A DNA stretch of 43,367 nt, taken from contig NZ_DJFS01000043.1 in assembly GCF_002432125.1 (NCBI RefSeq), positions 1 to 43,367 of the forward strand. Direction: 5' to 3'. Shown piece by piece: positions 15,754 through 23,530 of the stretch (its first letter is position 1; every line of letters begins with the position of its first letter). A program made the position numbers and the translations under genes. The stretch is from Brevundimonas sp. UBA5866. GTDB taxonomy: Bacteria; Pseudomonadota; Alphaproteobacteria; Caulobacterales; Caulobacteraceae. The notes below the pieces were generated by a model. It ran no database searches, was not told where the DNA came from, and saw only the letters and a list, made by a program, of their open reading frames with translations.

Positions 15754-16344
15754 TCAATCGGCCTGCGGGATGTTCGAGCCGATCCGGCGCAGATGGCGGC
15801 AGATACGCGTCTCGTTGTCGAACCGCTCCCACAGTTCGGCATTGCCCGACTGGACCATTTGGCAGTTCACCTCGACCTTGTCCGGCGTCCAGCAGATGGC
15901 GGTCACGCGGTCATAGCTCTGTCCGGTGGTCATACAGTCCAGCGTCCTGCCGCGCACCATGCGGGTCAGGGCCGCCGTGGACTGGGCTGCGCTGGCCTTC
16001 GAGCACGGGTGCCCCGGACTGCAGGTCTCGTCCCGCTCGCGCGCGGAAATGGCGTGCAGCCGCACCCGCGTCCCGTCCTTGCAGCGCAGGGTGTCGCCGT
16101 CATTGACGTAATCCACCACGCAGCGGAAATCCGCCTCCTCCGCCGCCTGTTCGACGCTGGGCGGAAAGACCGAGGGCAGGGCGGTGGTGGCCATGCTTGA
16201 TGCGGTCTGCCCGACCCTGCTGCGATCCTCGGGCTTCAGGATGAAGAAGATCGCCACCGCCGCCGCGACCAGCACGCAATAGACAAAGACCACCCCCAGC
16301 GGGTTGTTTGAAGAGGGTTGGGGCGGGGAATGGCGTCGGCGCAT
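15754..16344 (-). CDS. Membrane-anchored thermonuclease-like (SNase) protein
   Basis: 196 residues: a short basic N-terminus, one membrane helix (about 15-36, PLGVVFVYCVLVAAAVAIFFIL) and a staphylococcal-nuclease-type OB domain. The domain shows VNDGDTLRCKDGTRVRLHAISARERDE, and later SYDRVTAICW. In thermonucleases the Arg of RVRL, the Glu/Asp of the A-x-E segment and a later Arg are catalytic; R and E equivalents are visible. The domain should face the periplasm and has several Cys, so disulfides are likely. The start is ATG at 16344 with AAGGG seven bases upstream. It lies just downstream of two tRNA-Ala genes, but a terminator intervenes. Confidence 0.78.
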   Translation of the reverse strand: MRRRHSPPQPSSNNPLGVVFVYCVLVAAAVAIFFILKPEDRSRVGQTASSMATTALPSVFPPSVEQAAEEADFRCVVDYVNDGDTLRCKDGTRVRLHAISARERDETCSPGHPCSKASAAQSTAALTRMVRGRTLDCMTTGQSYDRVTAICWTPDKVEVNCQMVQSGNAELWERFDNETRICRHLRRIGSNIPQAD

Positions 16345-16414
16345 CCGCAAACCCTTGCCTGAGTCGGGACTGCGGTCACCTGCGCGCACCGTGGAAAGAA
16401 CGGGTGCCGGAAAT

Positions 16415-16448
16415 GGAAAACCCCTCGCCGCGCTAACGACGAGGGGTT
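16415..16448 (-). terminator. Terminator after the downstream tRNA-Ala
   Basis: Minus-strand hairpin AACCCCTCG / CGAGGGGTT (16440-16448 with 16419-16427) followed by TTCCATTT. It starts two bases after the tRNA CCA end. Confidence 0.75.
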
Positions 16449-16450
16449 CA

Positions 16451-16526
16451 TGGTGGAGCTAAGCGGAGTCGAACCGCTGACCTCTTGAATGCCATTCAAG
16501 CGCTCTACCAACTGAGCTATAGCCCC
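16451..16526 (-). tRNA. tRNA-Ala (anticodon GGC), copy 1
   Basis: 76 bases including encoded CCA. The acceptor GGGGCTA pairs with TAGCTCC (one G-U), the discriminator is A, and the T-loop is GGTTCGACTCC. The anticodon stem CTTGA/TCAAG encloses ATGGCAT, giving GGC. It is identical over its length to the copy at 16617-16692. Confidence 0.97.
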
Positions 16527-16581
16527 GGACTTTTTGGGTCTGGATGGAGGCGGCTTTCAGAAAAAAGAGCTTCCATAAAAT

Positions 16582-16615
16582 GGAAAACCCCCCGCTGTGT
16601 TGCAGCGAGGGGTTT
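16582..16615 (-). terminator. Terminator between the two tRNA-Ala copies
   Basis: Minus-strand hairpin, arms about 16603-16615 and 16585-16597 with one mismatch, followed by TTCCATTTTATGG. It follows the upstream tRNA-Ala directly and resembles the terminator after the second copy in its AACCCC arm and its TTTTCCATTT tail. Confidence 0.7.
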
Positions 16616-16616
16616 A

Positions 16617-16692
16617 TGGTGGAGCTAAGCGGAGTCGAACCGCTGACCTCTTGAATGCCATTCAAGCGCTCTACCAACTGAGCTATAGCCCC
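16617..16692 (-). tRNA. tRNA-Ala (anticodon GGC), copy 2
   Basis: 76 bases including CCA, the same cloverleaf and anticodon GGC as the copy at 16451-16526, offset by 166 bases. On the minus strand it is the first of the pair to be transcribed. Confidence 0.97.
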
Positions 16693-16816
16693 GAACCTTG
16701 CGGTCGGTCCCGACGGGGTTGTGGGCCCCGTCGAGGTGGCGGAAACTAGGGAGTTCCGACCGGAAGGTCAAGCGGTTCTGAAAACTTTTTTCCGCTTAGT
16801 TTTCAGAACCTTGGTT

Positions 16817-17275
16817 TTACTCGTCGTCCAGCGACGGCTTGGTCAGTTCTTCGTCCAGACCATCGTCGTCTTCGTCTTCGATGAACGGCACGGAGTCGTC
16901 ATCGTCGTCGAGAACGTCGTCGTCGTCACCGTCGGTGGTGCCCAGGCCGGCGTCGTCGGCAACCGGATCGGCGTCGTCGTCGTCATCCGGGGTCAGGATC
17001 GGTTCGTGGCCTTCCTGATCGATTTCCGGCGTCGCTTCGACGTCGTCTTCCTCTTCGTCACCGTCGACCGACTTGTCGGCGACTTGATCTTCGTTGTCCT
17101 CGTCGTCAGCCGCATAGCCGGCACCACGGCGGACGCGACGGCTCTTCAGAGCCTCTTCCATCGGGTCAAACTCGGTGCCGCACTTCGGGCAGCGCGCCGG
17201 GCGACGGTTCAGGTCGTAGAATTTGGCCTGGCAGTTCGGGCAGATCTGCTTTTGGCCCAGTTCGGGATTAGCCAC
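16817..17275 (-). CDS. FYDLN-acid family protein (TIGR02300)
   Basis: 152 residues. The N-terminus is a zinc-ribbon-like unit, ICPNCQAKFYDLNRRPARCPKCGTEFDP, with two CxxC pairs around the name-giving FYDLN. The rest (about 50-152) is extremely acidic, with runs of Asp and Glu and almost no hydrophobic core. The family is restricted to alphaproteobacteria and its function is unknown; an RNA- or DNA-mimic or assembly factor role is speculation. It is divergent from aroA, with about 140 bases between. Confidence 0.95.
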   Translation of the reverse strand: MANPELGQKQICPNCQAKFYDLNRRPARCPKCGTEFDPMEEALKSRRVRRGAGYAADDEDNEDQVADKSVDGDEEEDDVEATPEIDQEGHEPILTPDDDDDADPVADDAGLGTTDGDDDDVLDDDDDSVPFIEDEDDDGLDEELTKPSLDDE

Positions 17276-17415
17276 GGAATAAACCTTCGGCGGGAGTTGA
17301 GTTGATACTCGGTAAATCGGGCGGCTCCCTTGCCACCCGAAACGGCCACTGTCAAAAGCCTTATGTGACGCGACTGCGTCCCGTTTTCCAGAAGATATCG
17401 GAGCAGAGTCGTCGA

Positions 17416-18729
17416 GTGGCCGTTTCCAAGACCTTCATCGCTACGATTTCCACCGCTCTGAAGGGCACGGTGAAAGCCCCGGGTGACAAGTCAATCTCCC
17501 ATAGAAGTCTGATCTTTGGCGGTCTTGCCGAGGGCGTCACACAGATCGATGGCCTGCTGGAAGGTGACGATATTCTGGCCACCGGAAGGGCAATGGCCTC
17601 GCTGGGGGCCAAGGTCGAAAAACTTGACCAAGGTCGATGGAAGGTAACCGGCAAGGGCCGCCTGCAATCACCGCAGGACATCATCGACTGTGGCAATGCG
17701 GGAACGGGCGTCCGCCTGTTGATGGGCGCTGTCGCCGGTTATCCGGTGACGGCGACTTTTGACGGCGATGTGTCGCTGCGCAAGCGACCGATGAAGCGCG
17801 TGACCGGCCCGCTGGCCGATATGGGTGCAAAATTCGATTGGAAGCAGGACGAGGACCGTCTGCCGGTTGCCGTCAGCGGCGGTGAACTCTCGGCCATCGA
17901 CTATACCCAGTCGGTGGCCTCGGCTCAGGTGAAGTCTGCCATCCTGCTGGCGGCGTTGAATGCACAGGGCACGACCCGCGTGACCGAACCTGAAAAGAGC
18001 CGTGACCATACCGAACGTATGCTGAAAGCCTTCGGGGCCACGGTAGACGTACAGGCGCTTGGCGAGGGCTGGGTTATTTCGCTGGAAGGCGGCCAGACCC
18101 TGCGCGGCACCAATGTGTCGGTGCCGGGCGATCCGTCGTCTGCGGCCTTCCCTCTGGCTGCGGCCCTGATCGTGCCGGGCTCCGAGGTGACGGTCGAGGG
18201 CGTGATGCTCAATCCGCTGCGAACCGGACTGTTCGATACGTGGATCGAGATGGGCGCGGATCTGACGATCTCCAACCGCCGTACCTCCGGTGGTGAGGAG
18301 ATCGGCGACATCACCGCACGATATTCCAAGCTCAAGGGCGTGGTGGTGCCGGAAATGCGCGCCGCCGCCATGATCGACGAATATCCGGTCCTTGCCGCCA
18401 CCGCCGCCTTTGCCGAGGGGCAGACGGTGATGCGCGGCATCGGCGAGATGCGGGTGAAAGAAAGCGACCGTATCGCCCTGATGACGGCGGGCCTGAAGGC
18501 CTGCGGTGTCGAGGTCGAGGAAGAGCCTGAAGGCTTCATCGTTACAGGTGGTCCGGTCAAGGGCGGGGCGACGGTCGAGACCGCCCACGATCACCGCATC
18601 GCCATGAGCCATCTGGTGCTGGGGCTGGCGGCGGAGCATCCGGTGTCGGTGCTCGATCCGGAAATGATCGCCACCTCCTTCCCCGGCTTTGTTACCTTGA
18701 TGAACGGGCTGGGCGCGAAGATCGCATGA
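17416..18729 (+). CDS. aroA: 3-phosphoshikimate 1-carboxyvinyltransferase (EPSP synthase)
   Basis: 437 residues. It catalyses the transfer of enolpyruvate from PEP to shikimate 3-phosphate in aromatic amino acid synthesis. Seen: GDKSISHRS (K25), GNAGTGVRLLMG (about 93-104), RKRPMKRV, SAQVKSA, TEPEKSRDHTERML and VKESDRIA near the C-terminus. The SAQ-x-K and RPM motifs are closer to the class II type than to E. coli AroA. The start is GTG at 17416, giving a normal N-terminus (VAVSKTF...), with GGAG upstream; ATT/ATG-like starts further upstream would add an unconserved leader. The stop overlaps the next gene as ATGA. Confidence 0.97.
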   Translation: MAVSKTFIATISTALKGTVKAPGDKSISHRSLIFGGLAEGVTQIDGLLEGDDILATGRAMASLGAKVEKLDQGRWKVTGKGRLQSPQDIIDCGNAGTGVRLLMGAVAGYPVTATFDGDVSLRKRPMKRVTGPLADMGAKFDWKQDEDRLPVAVSGGELSAIDYTQSVASAQVKSAILLAALNAQGTTRVTEPEKSRDHTERMLKAFGATVDVQALGEGWVISLEGGQTLRGTNVSVPGDPSSAAFPLAAALIVPGSEVTVEGVMLNPLRTGLFDTWIEMGADLTISNRRTSGGEEIGDITARYSKLKGVVVPEMRAAAMIDEYPVLAATAAFAEGQTVMRGIGEMRVKESDRIALMTAGLKACGVEVEEEPEGFIVTGGPVKGGATVETAHDHRIAMSHLVLGLAAEHPVSVLDPEMIATSFPGFVTLMNGLGAKIA

Positions 18730-18995
18730 AGTCGCCGCTGCCAAACATCCCGTCCCATGTGGTCATGGCCCAGATGATGGCGGGATTTTTGGTGCTGGCG
18801 GGCTTCTTCTTCGTGCGGGCGCTGTTCAGCTGGATGGGCGGCAGCATGCCCGCACGTTCGGGCGCAATCCTCAGATCCGAAAGCCCCGAACTGTTCGCGA
18901 AACTTCTGGGCCAGACGGTGTGGTTCGGCGTCGCTATGCTGGGCGTGGCGGCGGCATGCGGCCTGATTTCGCGTCATCTGAAGCCGAAACCGTGA
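18726..18995 (+). CDS. Small two-helix membrane protein
   Basis: 89 residues with two membrane helices (about 13-36 and 62-83). The loop between contains a basic/serine-rich stretch (GGSMPARSGAILRSESPE). No family is recognised. Its start overlaps the aroA stop by four bases (ATGA) and its stop overlaps the next gene as GTGA, so it is translationally coupled in the aroA-cmk operon. Confidence 0.75.
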   Translation: MKSPLPNIPSHVVMAQMMAGFLVLAGFFFVRALFSWMGGSMPARSGAILRSESPELFAKLLGQTVWFGVAMLGVAAACGLISRHLKPKP

Positions 18996-19246
18996 GCGGG
19001 CGCGTGAAACGCGTTCTGGGACGTCTCAAGGACTTCCTCGCTACGGCCTTTCTGTTCTGGCTGACGTGGGTCTGTGTCAACGGTTTGTGGGACAGTATCG
19101 AGCTTGGGTATTTCAAAGGCCGTTACAGTCGCGGCTTATACCTTAGCGACAACCCTATTGCCTTTTGGTTCTGGAGCGGCTTTTTCGGGCTCGGAACAAT
19201 CCTCGTGGGTGGCATGGCCGTTTTGCCTCTGGGTCGCCTGCGTTAA
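18992..19246 (+). CDS. Small two-helix membrane protein
   Basis: 84 residues. A basic N-terminus (VSGRVKRVLGRLKDF) precedes helix 1 (about 15-32, LATAFLFWLTWVCVNGLW) and helix 2 (about 53-78, IAFWFWSGFFGLGTILVGGMAVL). The start is GTG at 18992, overlapping the preceding stop as GTGA. No family is recognised; position between aroA and cmk suggests it is co-transcribed with them. Confidence 0.65.
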   Translation: MSGRVKRVLGRLKDFLATAFLFWLTWVCVNGLWDSIELGYFKGRYSRGLYLSDNPIAFWFWSGFFGLGTILVGGMAVLPLGRLR

Positions 19247-19266
19247 TCTCACCAGAAAGTAGAGCC

Positions 19267-19917
19267 CTGTCACAGTCTCTCGTTATCGCCGTTGATGGAC
19301 CTGCCGCTTCGGGCAAGGGCACCATCGCCTCGCGTCTGGCCGCCCACTATGGCCTGCCGTACCTCGACACGGGGCTTCTGTACCGTGCCGTCGGGATGAG
19401 CGTGCTGGCCAAGGGCGGCGATCTGGACAACGAGGCGGAGGCCGCACAGGTGGCGCGTGATCTGGACGCCAGCGGTCTGTCGGATGATACCAGCCTGACG
19501 ACGGGCGAGGCCGGCGAGGCCGCCAGCCGCGTGGCCAGCCATCCGGCGGTGCGTGCGGCCCTGCTGAAGTTGCAACGCGACTTTGCCGCCCAAGATGGCG
19601 GGGCGGTTCTGGACGGACGCGACATCGGCACCGTCATCATGCCCGACGCGCCTGCGAAACTGTTTGTGACAGCCTCTGCCGAGGTGCGGGCCGAGCGTCG
19701 CTGGAAACAGCTGACCGCCCGCGGAATCCAGATTTCCTATGAGGATATGCTTGCCGATATCCGCAAACGCGACGCCCGCGACGCCGGCCGCGATTCCGCG
19801 CCGATGGTTCAAGCGGACGACGCTATCTTGCTGGATACGACCGATATGGGTATAGAAGCGGCCTTCGATGCGGCCCGCCGCATTGTCGAGACAGCGCGCG
19901 CAAAGCACGGTCTCTGA
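19267..19917 (+). CDS. cmk: (d)CMP kinase
   Basis: 216 residues. It phosphorylates CMP and dCMP with ATP. The N-terminus is SQSLVIAVDGPAASGKGTIASRLA with the P-loop at about residues 10-18. Also seen are LDTGLLYRAVG, LDGRDIGTVIMPDAPAKLFVTASAEVRAERR and the RDARDAGRDSAPM segment. No ATG, GTG or TTG lies between the preceding gene and the conserved IAVDGP. The best fit is CTG at 19267 (AGAAAG seven bases upstream), which gives a family-normal N-terminus. The only standard alternative is TTG at 19165, which would overlap the upstream gene by 82 bases and add 34 unconserved residues. Confidence 0.95.
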   Translation: MSQSLVIAVDGPAASGKGTIASRLAAHYGLPYLDTGLLYRAVGMSVLAKGGDLDNEAEAAQVARDLDASGLSDDTSLTTGEAGEAASRVASHPAVRAALLKLQRDFAAQDGGAVLDGRDIGTVIMPDAPAKLFVTASAEVRAERRWKQLTARGIQISYEDMLADIRKRDARDAGRDSAPMVQADDAILLDTTDMGIEAAFDAARRIVETARAKHGL

Positions 19918-20159
19918 TCACCAAGGCCCGGATGTCGAGGACATCTCCGCCCGATCGGAACGATTGTTCTTTGTAATTTCAACGCACTGATCGTCGGCAG
20001 CCGTGGGCGTTACGGGTTTGAGTTTCAAGCCGCCTTGGCGTGCGCCCCGTATCGTCCAACCTACCGAAAATCCGAATTCACCCCCTTCGCGCAGGGCGGT
20101 CTGGTCATCTGGCCATTCCGGTTCTGGGCAAAGACCCTTCCATCAACCCCAAGAGTCAT

Positions 20160-21857
20160 ATGACCGAAACCCTTAACCCCACCCGCGATGATTTCGCCGC
20201 TCTGCTCGACGAACAACTGCAAGGCCGCGACCTTGGCGAAGGCCAAGTCGTTCACGGTCGCGTTGTCGGCATCGAAAAAGACATCGTCATCATCGACGTC
20301 GGCCTGAAGACCGAAGGCCGTATCGCCATGCGCGAATTCGGCCAAGGCGAAGGCGCTGTCCTGCCGAAGGTCGGCGACAACGTCGAAGTTTACCTGGAGC
20401 GCGTCGAGAACGCGATGGGTGAAGCCGTCATCAGCCGCGACAAGGCTCGCCGCGAAGAAGCCTGGACCCGTCTGGAAGCCGTCTTCGCCGAAGGCCAGCC
20501 GGTCAACGGTGCTATCGTCGGCCGCGTCAAGGGTGGTTTCACCGTCGATCTGGGCGGTGCTTCGGCCTTCCTGCCGGGTTCGCAAGTGGACATCCGTCCG
20601 GTTCGCGACGTCACCCCGCTGATGGGCAAGGAACAACCGTTCGCCATCCTGAAGATGGACCGTCCGCGCGGCAACATCGTTGTTTCGCGTCGTGCGATCC
20701 TGGAAGAAGCCCGTGCTGAACAGCGCACCGAGCTGGTCGGTCAGCTGGCCGAGGGTGAAATCCGCGAAGGCGTCGTCAAGAACATCACCGACTACGGTGC
20801 GTTCGTTGACCTGGGGGGCATCGACGGCCTGCTGCACGTCACCGACATGTCGTGGAAGCGCGTGTCGCACCCGTCGCAGGTTCTGGCTGTTGGCGACACC
20901 GTCAAGGTCCAGATCGTCAAGATCAACCCGGACACCCAACGTATCTCGCTGGGCATGAAGCAACTGCAGTCGGACCCGTGGGACGGCGTGGAAGCCAAGT
21001 ATCCGGTTGGCGCCAAGTACACCGGCCGCATCACCAACATCACTGACTACGGCGCCTTCGTGGAGCTGGAGCCGGGCGTTGAAGGTCTGGTGCACGTTTC
21101 GGAAATGTCCTGGACCAAGAAGAACGTCCACCCGGGCAAGATCGTCTCCACCTCGCAGGAAGTGGACGTCATCGTCCTGGACGTCGACAGCGCCAAGCGT
21201 CGTATCTCGCTGGGCCTGAAGCAGGCTCAAGCCAACCCGTGGGAAGCCTTCGTTGACGCCCACCCGATCGGTTCGACCGTCGAGGGTGAAGTCAAGAACG
21301 CCACCGAGTTCGGCCTGTTCATCGGCCTGGACAACGACATCGACGGCATGGTCCACCTGTCGGACCTGGACTGGAACGTGTCGGGCGAAGAAGCCATCCA
21401 ACGCTACCGCAAGGGCGAGGTCATCAAGGCCAAGGTCCTCGACGTTGACGTTGAGAAGGAACGCGTCTCGCTGGGCGTCAAGCAACTGGGTGCCGACCCG
21501 ATGGAAGGCGACGTCTACAAGCGTGGCCAGCAAGTGACCGTCACGGTCACCGCCATTGAAACCGGCGGCATCGAAGTCAAGTTCGGTGAAGAAGACGCTC
21601 CGGTCACCGCCTTCATCCGCAAGTCGGACCTGTCGCGCGACCGCAACGAGCAACGTCCGGAACGCTTCAACGTGGGTGACCGCGTGGACGCCATGATCAC
21701 CACCGTCGACAAGGCTACCCGCCGCGTCTCGGTCTCGATCAAGGCTCTGGAAATGAAGGACGAACAAGAAGCCATCGAGCAGTTCGGTTCGTCGGACTCG
21801 GGCGCTTCGCTCGGCGACATCCTGGGCGCCGCTCTGAAGAACGCTTCGAAGGACTAA
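20160..21857 (+). CDS. rpsA: 30S ribosomal protein S1
   Basis: 565 residues with six S1 (OB-fold) repeats: VVHGRVVGIEKDIVIID, PVNGAIVGRVKGGFTVD, IREGVVKNITDYGAFVD, KYTGRITNITDYGAFVE, TVEGEVKNATEFGLFIG and QVTVTVTAIETGGIEVK. Repeats 3 and 4 carry the usual DYGAFV and LLHVTDMSWKR / LVHVSEMSWTK. S1 recruits mRNA to the 30S subunit. The start is ATG at 20160 (MTETLNPTRDDFAALLDEQL). Codon use is strongly biased, as expected for a highly expressed gene. It follows cmk by 242 bases, the usual order. Confidence 0.98.
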   Translation: MTETLNPTRDDFAALLDEQLQGRDLGEGQVVHGRVVGIEKDIVIIDVGLKTEGRIAMREFGQGEGAVLPKVGDNVEVYLERVENAMGEAVISRDKARREEAWTRLEAVFAEGQPVNGAIVGRVKGGFTVDLGGASAFLPGSQVDIRPVRDVTPLMGKEQPFAILKMDRPRGNIVVSRRAILEEARAEQRTELVGQLAEGEIREGVVKNITDYGAFVDLGGIDGLLHVTDMSWKRVSHPSQVLAVGDTVKVQIVKINPDTQRISLGMKQLQSDPWDGVEAKYPVGAKYTGRITNITDYGAFVELEPGVEGLVHVSEMSWTKKNVHPGKIVSTSQEVDVIVLDVDSAKRRISLGLKQAQANPWEAFVDAHPIGSTVEGEVKNATEFGLFIGLDNDIDGMVHLSDLDWNVSGEEAIQRYRKGEVIKAKVLDVDVEKERVSLGVKQLGADPMEGDVYKRGQQVTVTVTAIETGGIEVKFGEEDAPVTAFIRKSDLSRDRNEQRPERFNVGDRVDAMITTVDKATRRVSVSIKALEMKDEQEAIEQFGSSDSGASLGDILGAALKNASKD

Positions 21858-21906
21858 TCCTTCAAGTGGCCTGAGCTACGGCCTTTAGGGCTGTAGTCCA
21901 AGAAAC

Positions 21907-21941
21907 GGGGGCGATCGGAGACATCCGGTCGCCCCTTTTTC
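21907..21941 (+). terminator. Terminator of rpsA
   Basis: GC-rich hairpin (21908-21919 with 21924-21935, one G-U pair) followed by TTTTT, about 50 bases after the rpsA stop. Confidence 0.9.
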
Positions 21942-22100
21942 TTGCCGTGGACAGGGCCCTGTCACGCTTATGGCAAAGGTTAATCGCAGAAAATCGTTAT
22001 CCGAGATGCGATTTACCCCTTTATTCCAAAGTCATCAGGTGTTTAGGTGTCATCCCGATGATGGCGAATGACGCCGAGGAAGCACGGGCGGGGGCCTTGA

Positions 22101-22391
22101 ATGATCAAGTCCGAACTGATCGAGAAGCTTGCAGCGGAAAACCTGCACCTCACGCATGCCGAGGTAGAGCGGGTGGTTAATGTTATTCTGGGGCAGATGA
22201 CCAACGCACTGTCAGAAGGCGGTCGGGTCGAGCTTCGCGGCTTTGGAGCCTTTTCTGTCCGCAGCCGTCCGGCGCGCTCTGGCCGCAATCCCCGCACGGG
22301 CGAGACGGTCGAGGTGCCGGCCAAGGCTGTGCCGTTTTTCAAAAGCGGTAAGGAACTTCGTCTGCGTCTCAACGCTTCCGGGGATGCCTGA
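22101..22391 (+). CDS. ihfB: Integration host factor subunit beta
   Basis: 96 residues of the HU/IHF family: MIKSELIEKLAAENLHLTHAEVERVVNVIL, then GGRVELRGFGAFSVRSRPARSGRNPRTGETVEVPAKAVPFFKSGKELR. RNPRTG with the proline that intercalates DNA and the IHF-beta-type N-terminus identify the subunit. IHF bends DNA at promoters, origins and phage att sites. GGGGG precedes the ATG. Confidence 0.96.
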   Translation: MIKSELIEKLAAENLHLTHAEVERVVNVILGQMTNALSEGGRVELRGFGAFSVRSRPARSGRNPRTGETVEVPAKAVPFFKSGKELRLRLNASGDA

Positions 22392-22468
22392 TCCCGCTAT
22401 AAGCGTTCGGGTGTACTGACTGAAAGGTGCGGCCCACCAGCCGGGCCTTTGCCCTTAGGGAGATACCC

Positions 22469-22873
22469 ATGAGCCTGGCTGGCGAATTCAAAGAGTTTAT
22501 CGCGCGCGGCAATGTCGTCGATCTTGCGGTCGGTGTGATCATTGGTGGCGCGTTCGGCAAGATCGTCACGAGCCTGGTCGATCAGGTCATCATGCCTCCG
22601 ATCGGCTGGCTGATTGGCGGTGTTGATTTCGCCGAGCTGAAATACACCCTGCCGACAAGCCCGCTGAATCCCAATGGGGAACCGGCTGTCATCGAGTACG
22701 GTGCCTTTATCAACACCTGTATCCAGTTCCTGATCGTGGCCTTTGTCATCTTCATGATGGTCAAGGTTGTGAACCGTTTGCGCCGCGAACAGGCTGCCGA
22801 GCCGGAGGCTGCGCCGTCGTCTACCGACGCCCTGCTGATCGAGATCCGCGACGAACTCAAGAAGCGTCCGTAA
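22469..22873 (+). CDS. mscL: Large-conductance mechanosensitive channel
   Basis: 134 residues: an amphipathic N-terminus (MSLAGEFKEFIARGN), TM1 with VVDLAVGVIIGGAFGKIVTSLV, a periplasmic loop, TM2 (about 77-102, FINTCIQFLIVAFVIFMMVKVVN) and a cytoplasmic bundle (IEIRDELKK). It opens under membrane tension to release solutes during osmotic downshock. The start is ATG at 22469 with AGGGAG eight bases upstream. Confidence 0.97.
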   Translation: MSLAGEFKEFIARGNVVDLAVGVIIGGAFGKIVTSLVDQVIMPPIGWLIGGVDFAELKYTLPTSPLNPNGEPAVIEYGAFINTCIQFLIVAFVIFMMVKVVNRLRREQAAEPEAAPSSTDALLIEIRDELKKRP

Positions 22874-22896
22874 GGGGTCGGCACCCAACAGATATG

Positions 22897-22931
22897 AAAA
22901 CGGCCACCGGATCGCTCCGGTGGCCGTTTTT
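22897..22931. terminator. Bidirectional terminator between mscL and 3D-domain genes
   Basis: Perfect stem CGGCCACCGG / CCGGTGGCCG with loop ATCGCT, flanked by AAAA on the left and TTTTT on the right. It serves mscL on the plus strand and the convergent gene on the minus strand. Confidence 0.92.
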
Positions 22932-22951
22932 CATGGGTAGAGTAGGGGGGC

Positions 22952-23530
22952 TTAGTTGGAAGCCGTTTCCCAGGCCGGGGGGCAACCCTCAAAGTCACCG
23001 GCATCGACCACGGTCAGTGTCTTCATATTGAACGGCATGGCCGGACGCATCGATTGGCGGCCGTGGCCGGTATAGAGGTCGATCTTGGTCCCGCGAATGG
23101 CACCGCCTGTATCCGAGGCATACCAATAACCGTCATGTACGGTGCCGTCGGGCATTTTGAGGCCGACAGTCTCGCGGATGAAAAGGCGGGTGCGGCGCGG
23201 GATGACGCGGGGATCGGTGGCTACGGTGCGCATGGCGACCGGGCGGCAGCCCAGCGAATCGTTGCCGGTCGCACCGCCACCACCTGCGTGATAGAGGCGG
23301 ACAGAGGCGCGCCAGTCGGGGTCGGCTTCCAGGTGAAGTTTCTGCTCGTCAGTCAGATCGACGGCATCGGTTTCCGCATCAGCGGCAGCTTCAACGACAG
23401 CAGCGTCTTGGGCGACGACAGCTTCGTATGGGACGGGTTCGCCCGAACCGGCGAACGAAATGGCCCACAGGGCAGCCAGAGCGGCAACCGCATTCAACAT
23501 GGAAACATCGTTTGGCAGCACCGACACCAT
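22952..23530 (-). CDS. 3D domain-containing secreted protein
   Basis: 192 residues. A hydrophobic segment near the N-terminus (MLNAVAALAALWAISFAG) is a signal peptide or anchor. A low-complexity Ala/Asp/Glu linker follows, then a 3D domain named for its three conserved aspartates: RTVATDPRVIPRRTRLFI, YWYASDTGGAIRGTKIDLY and VVDAGD. 3D domains form the double-psi barrel of MltA and related lytic transglycosylases and of resuscitation factors. A peptidoglycan-cleaving role is therefore likely. The start is ATG at 23530 with ACGGGG upstream; ATG at 23503 is an alternative. Confidence 0.8.
   Translation of the reverse strand: MVSVLPNDVSMLNAVAALAALWAISFAGSGEPVPYEAVVAQDAAVVEAAADAETDAVDLTDEQKLHLEADPDWRASVRLYHAGGGGATGNDSLGCRPVAMRTVATDPRVIPRRTRLFIRETVGLKMPDGTVHDGYWYASDTGGAIRGTKIDLYTGHGRQSMRPAMPFNMKTLTVVDAGDFEGCPPAWETASN

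Noticed and set aside
19921..20159. Structured leader or riboswitch before rpsA
   Set aside because: Only one short hairpin (19931-19945) is seen; no known leader pattern is recognisable.
20061..21767. 568-codon open frame antisense to rpsA
   Set aside because: Caused by the strict codon bias of rpsA; the product shows no family pattern and rpsA is certain.
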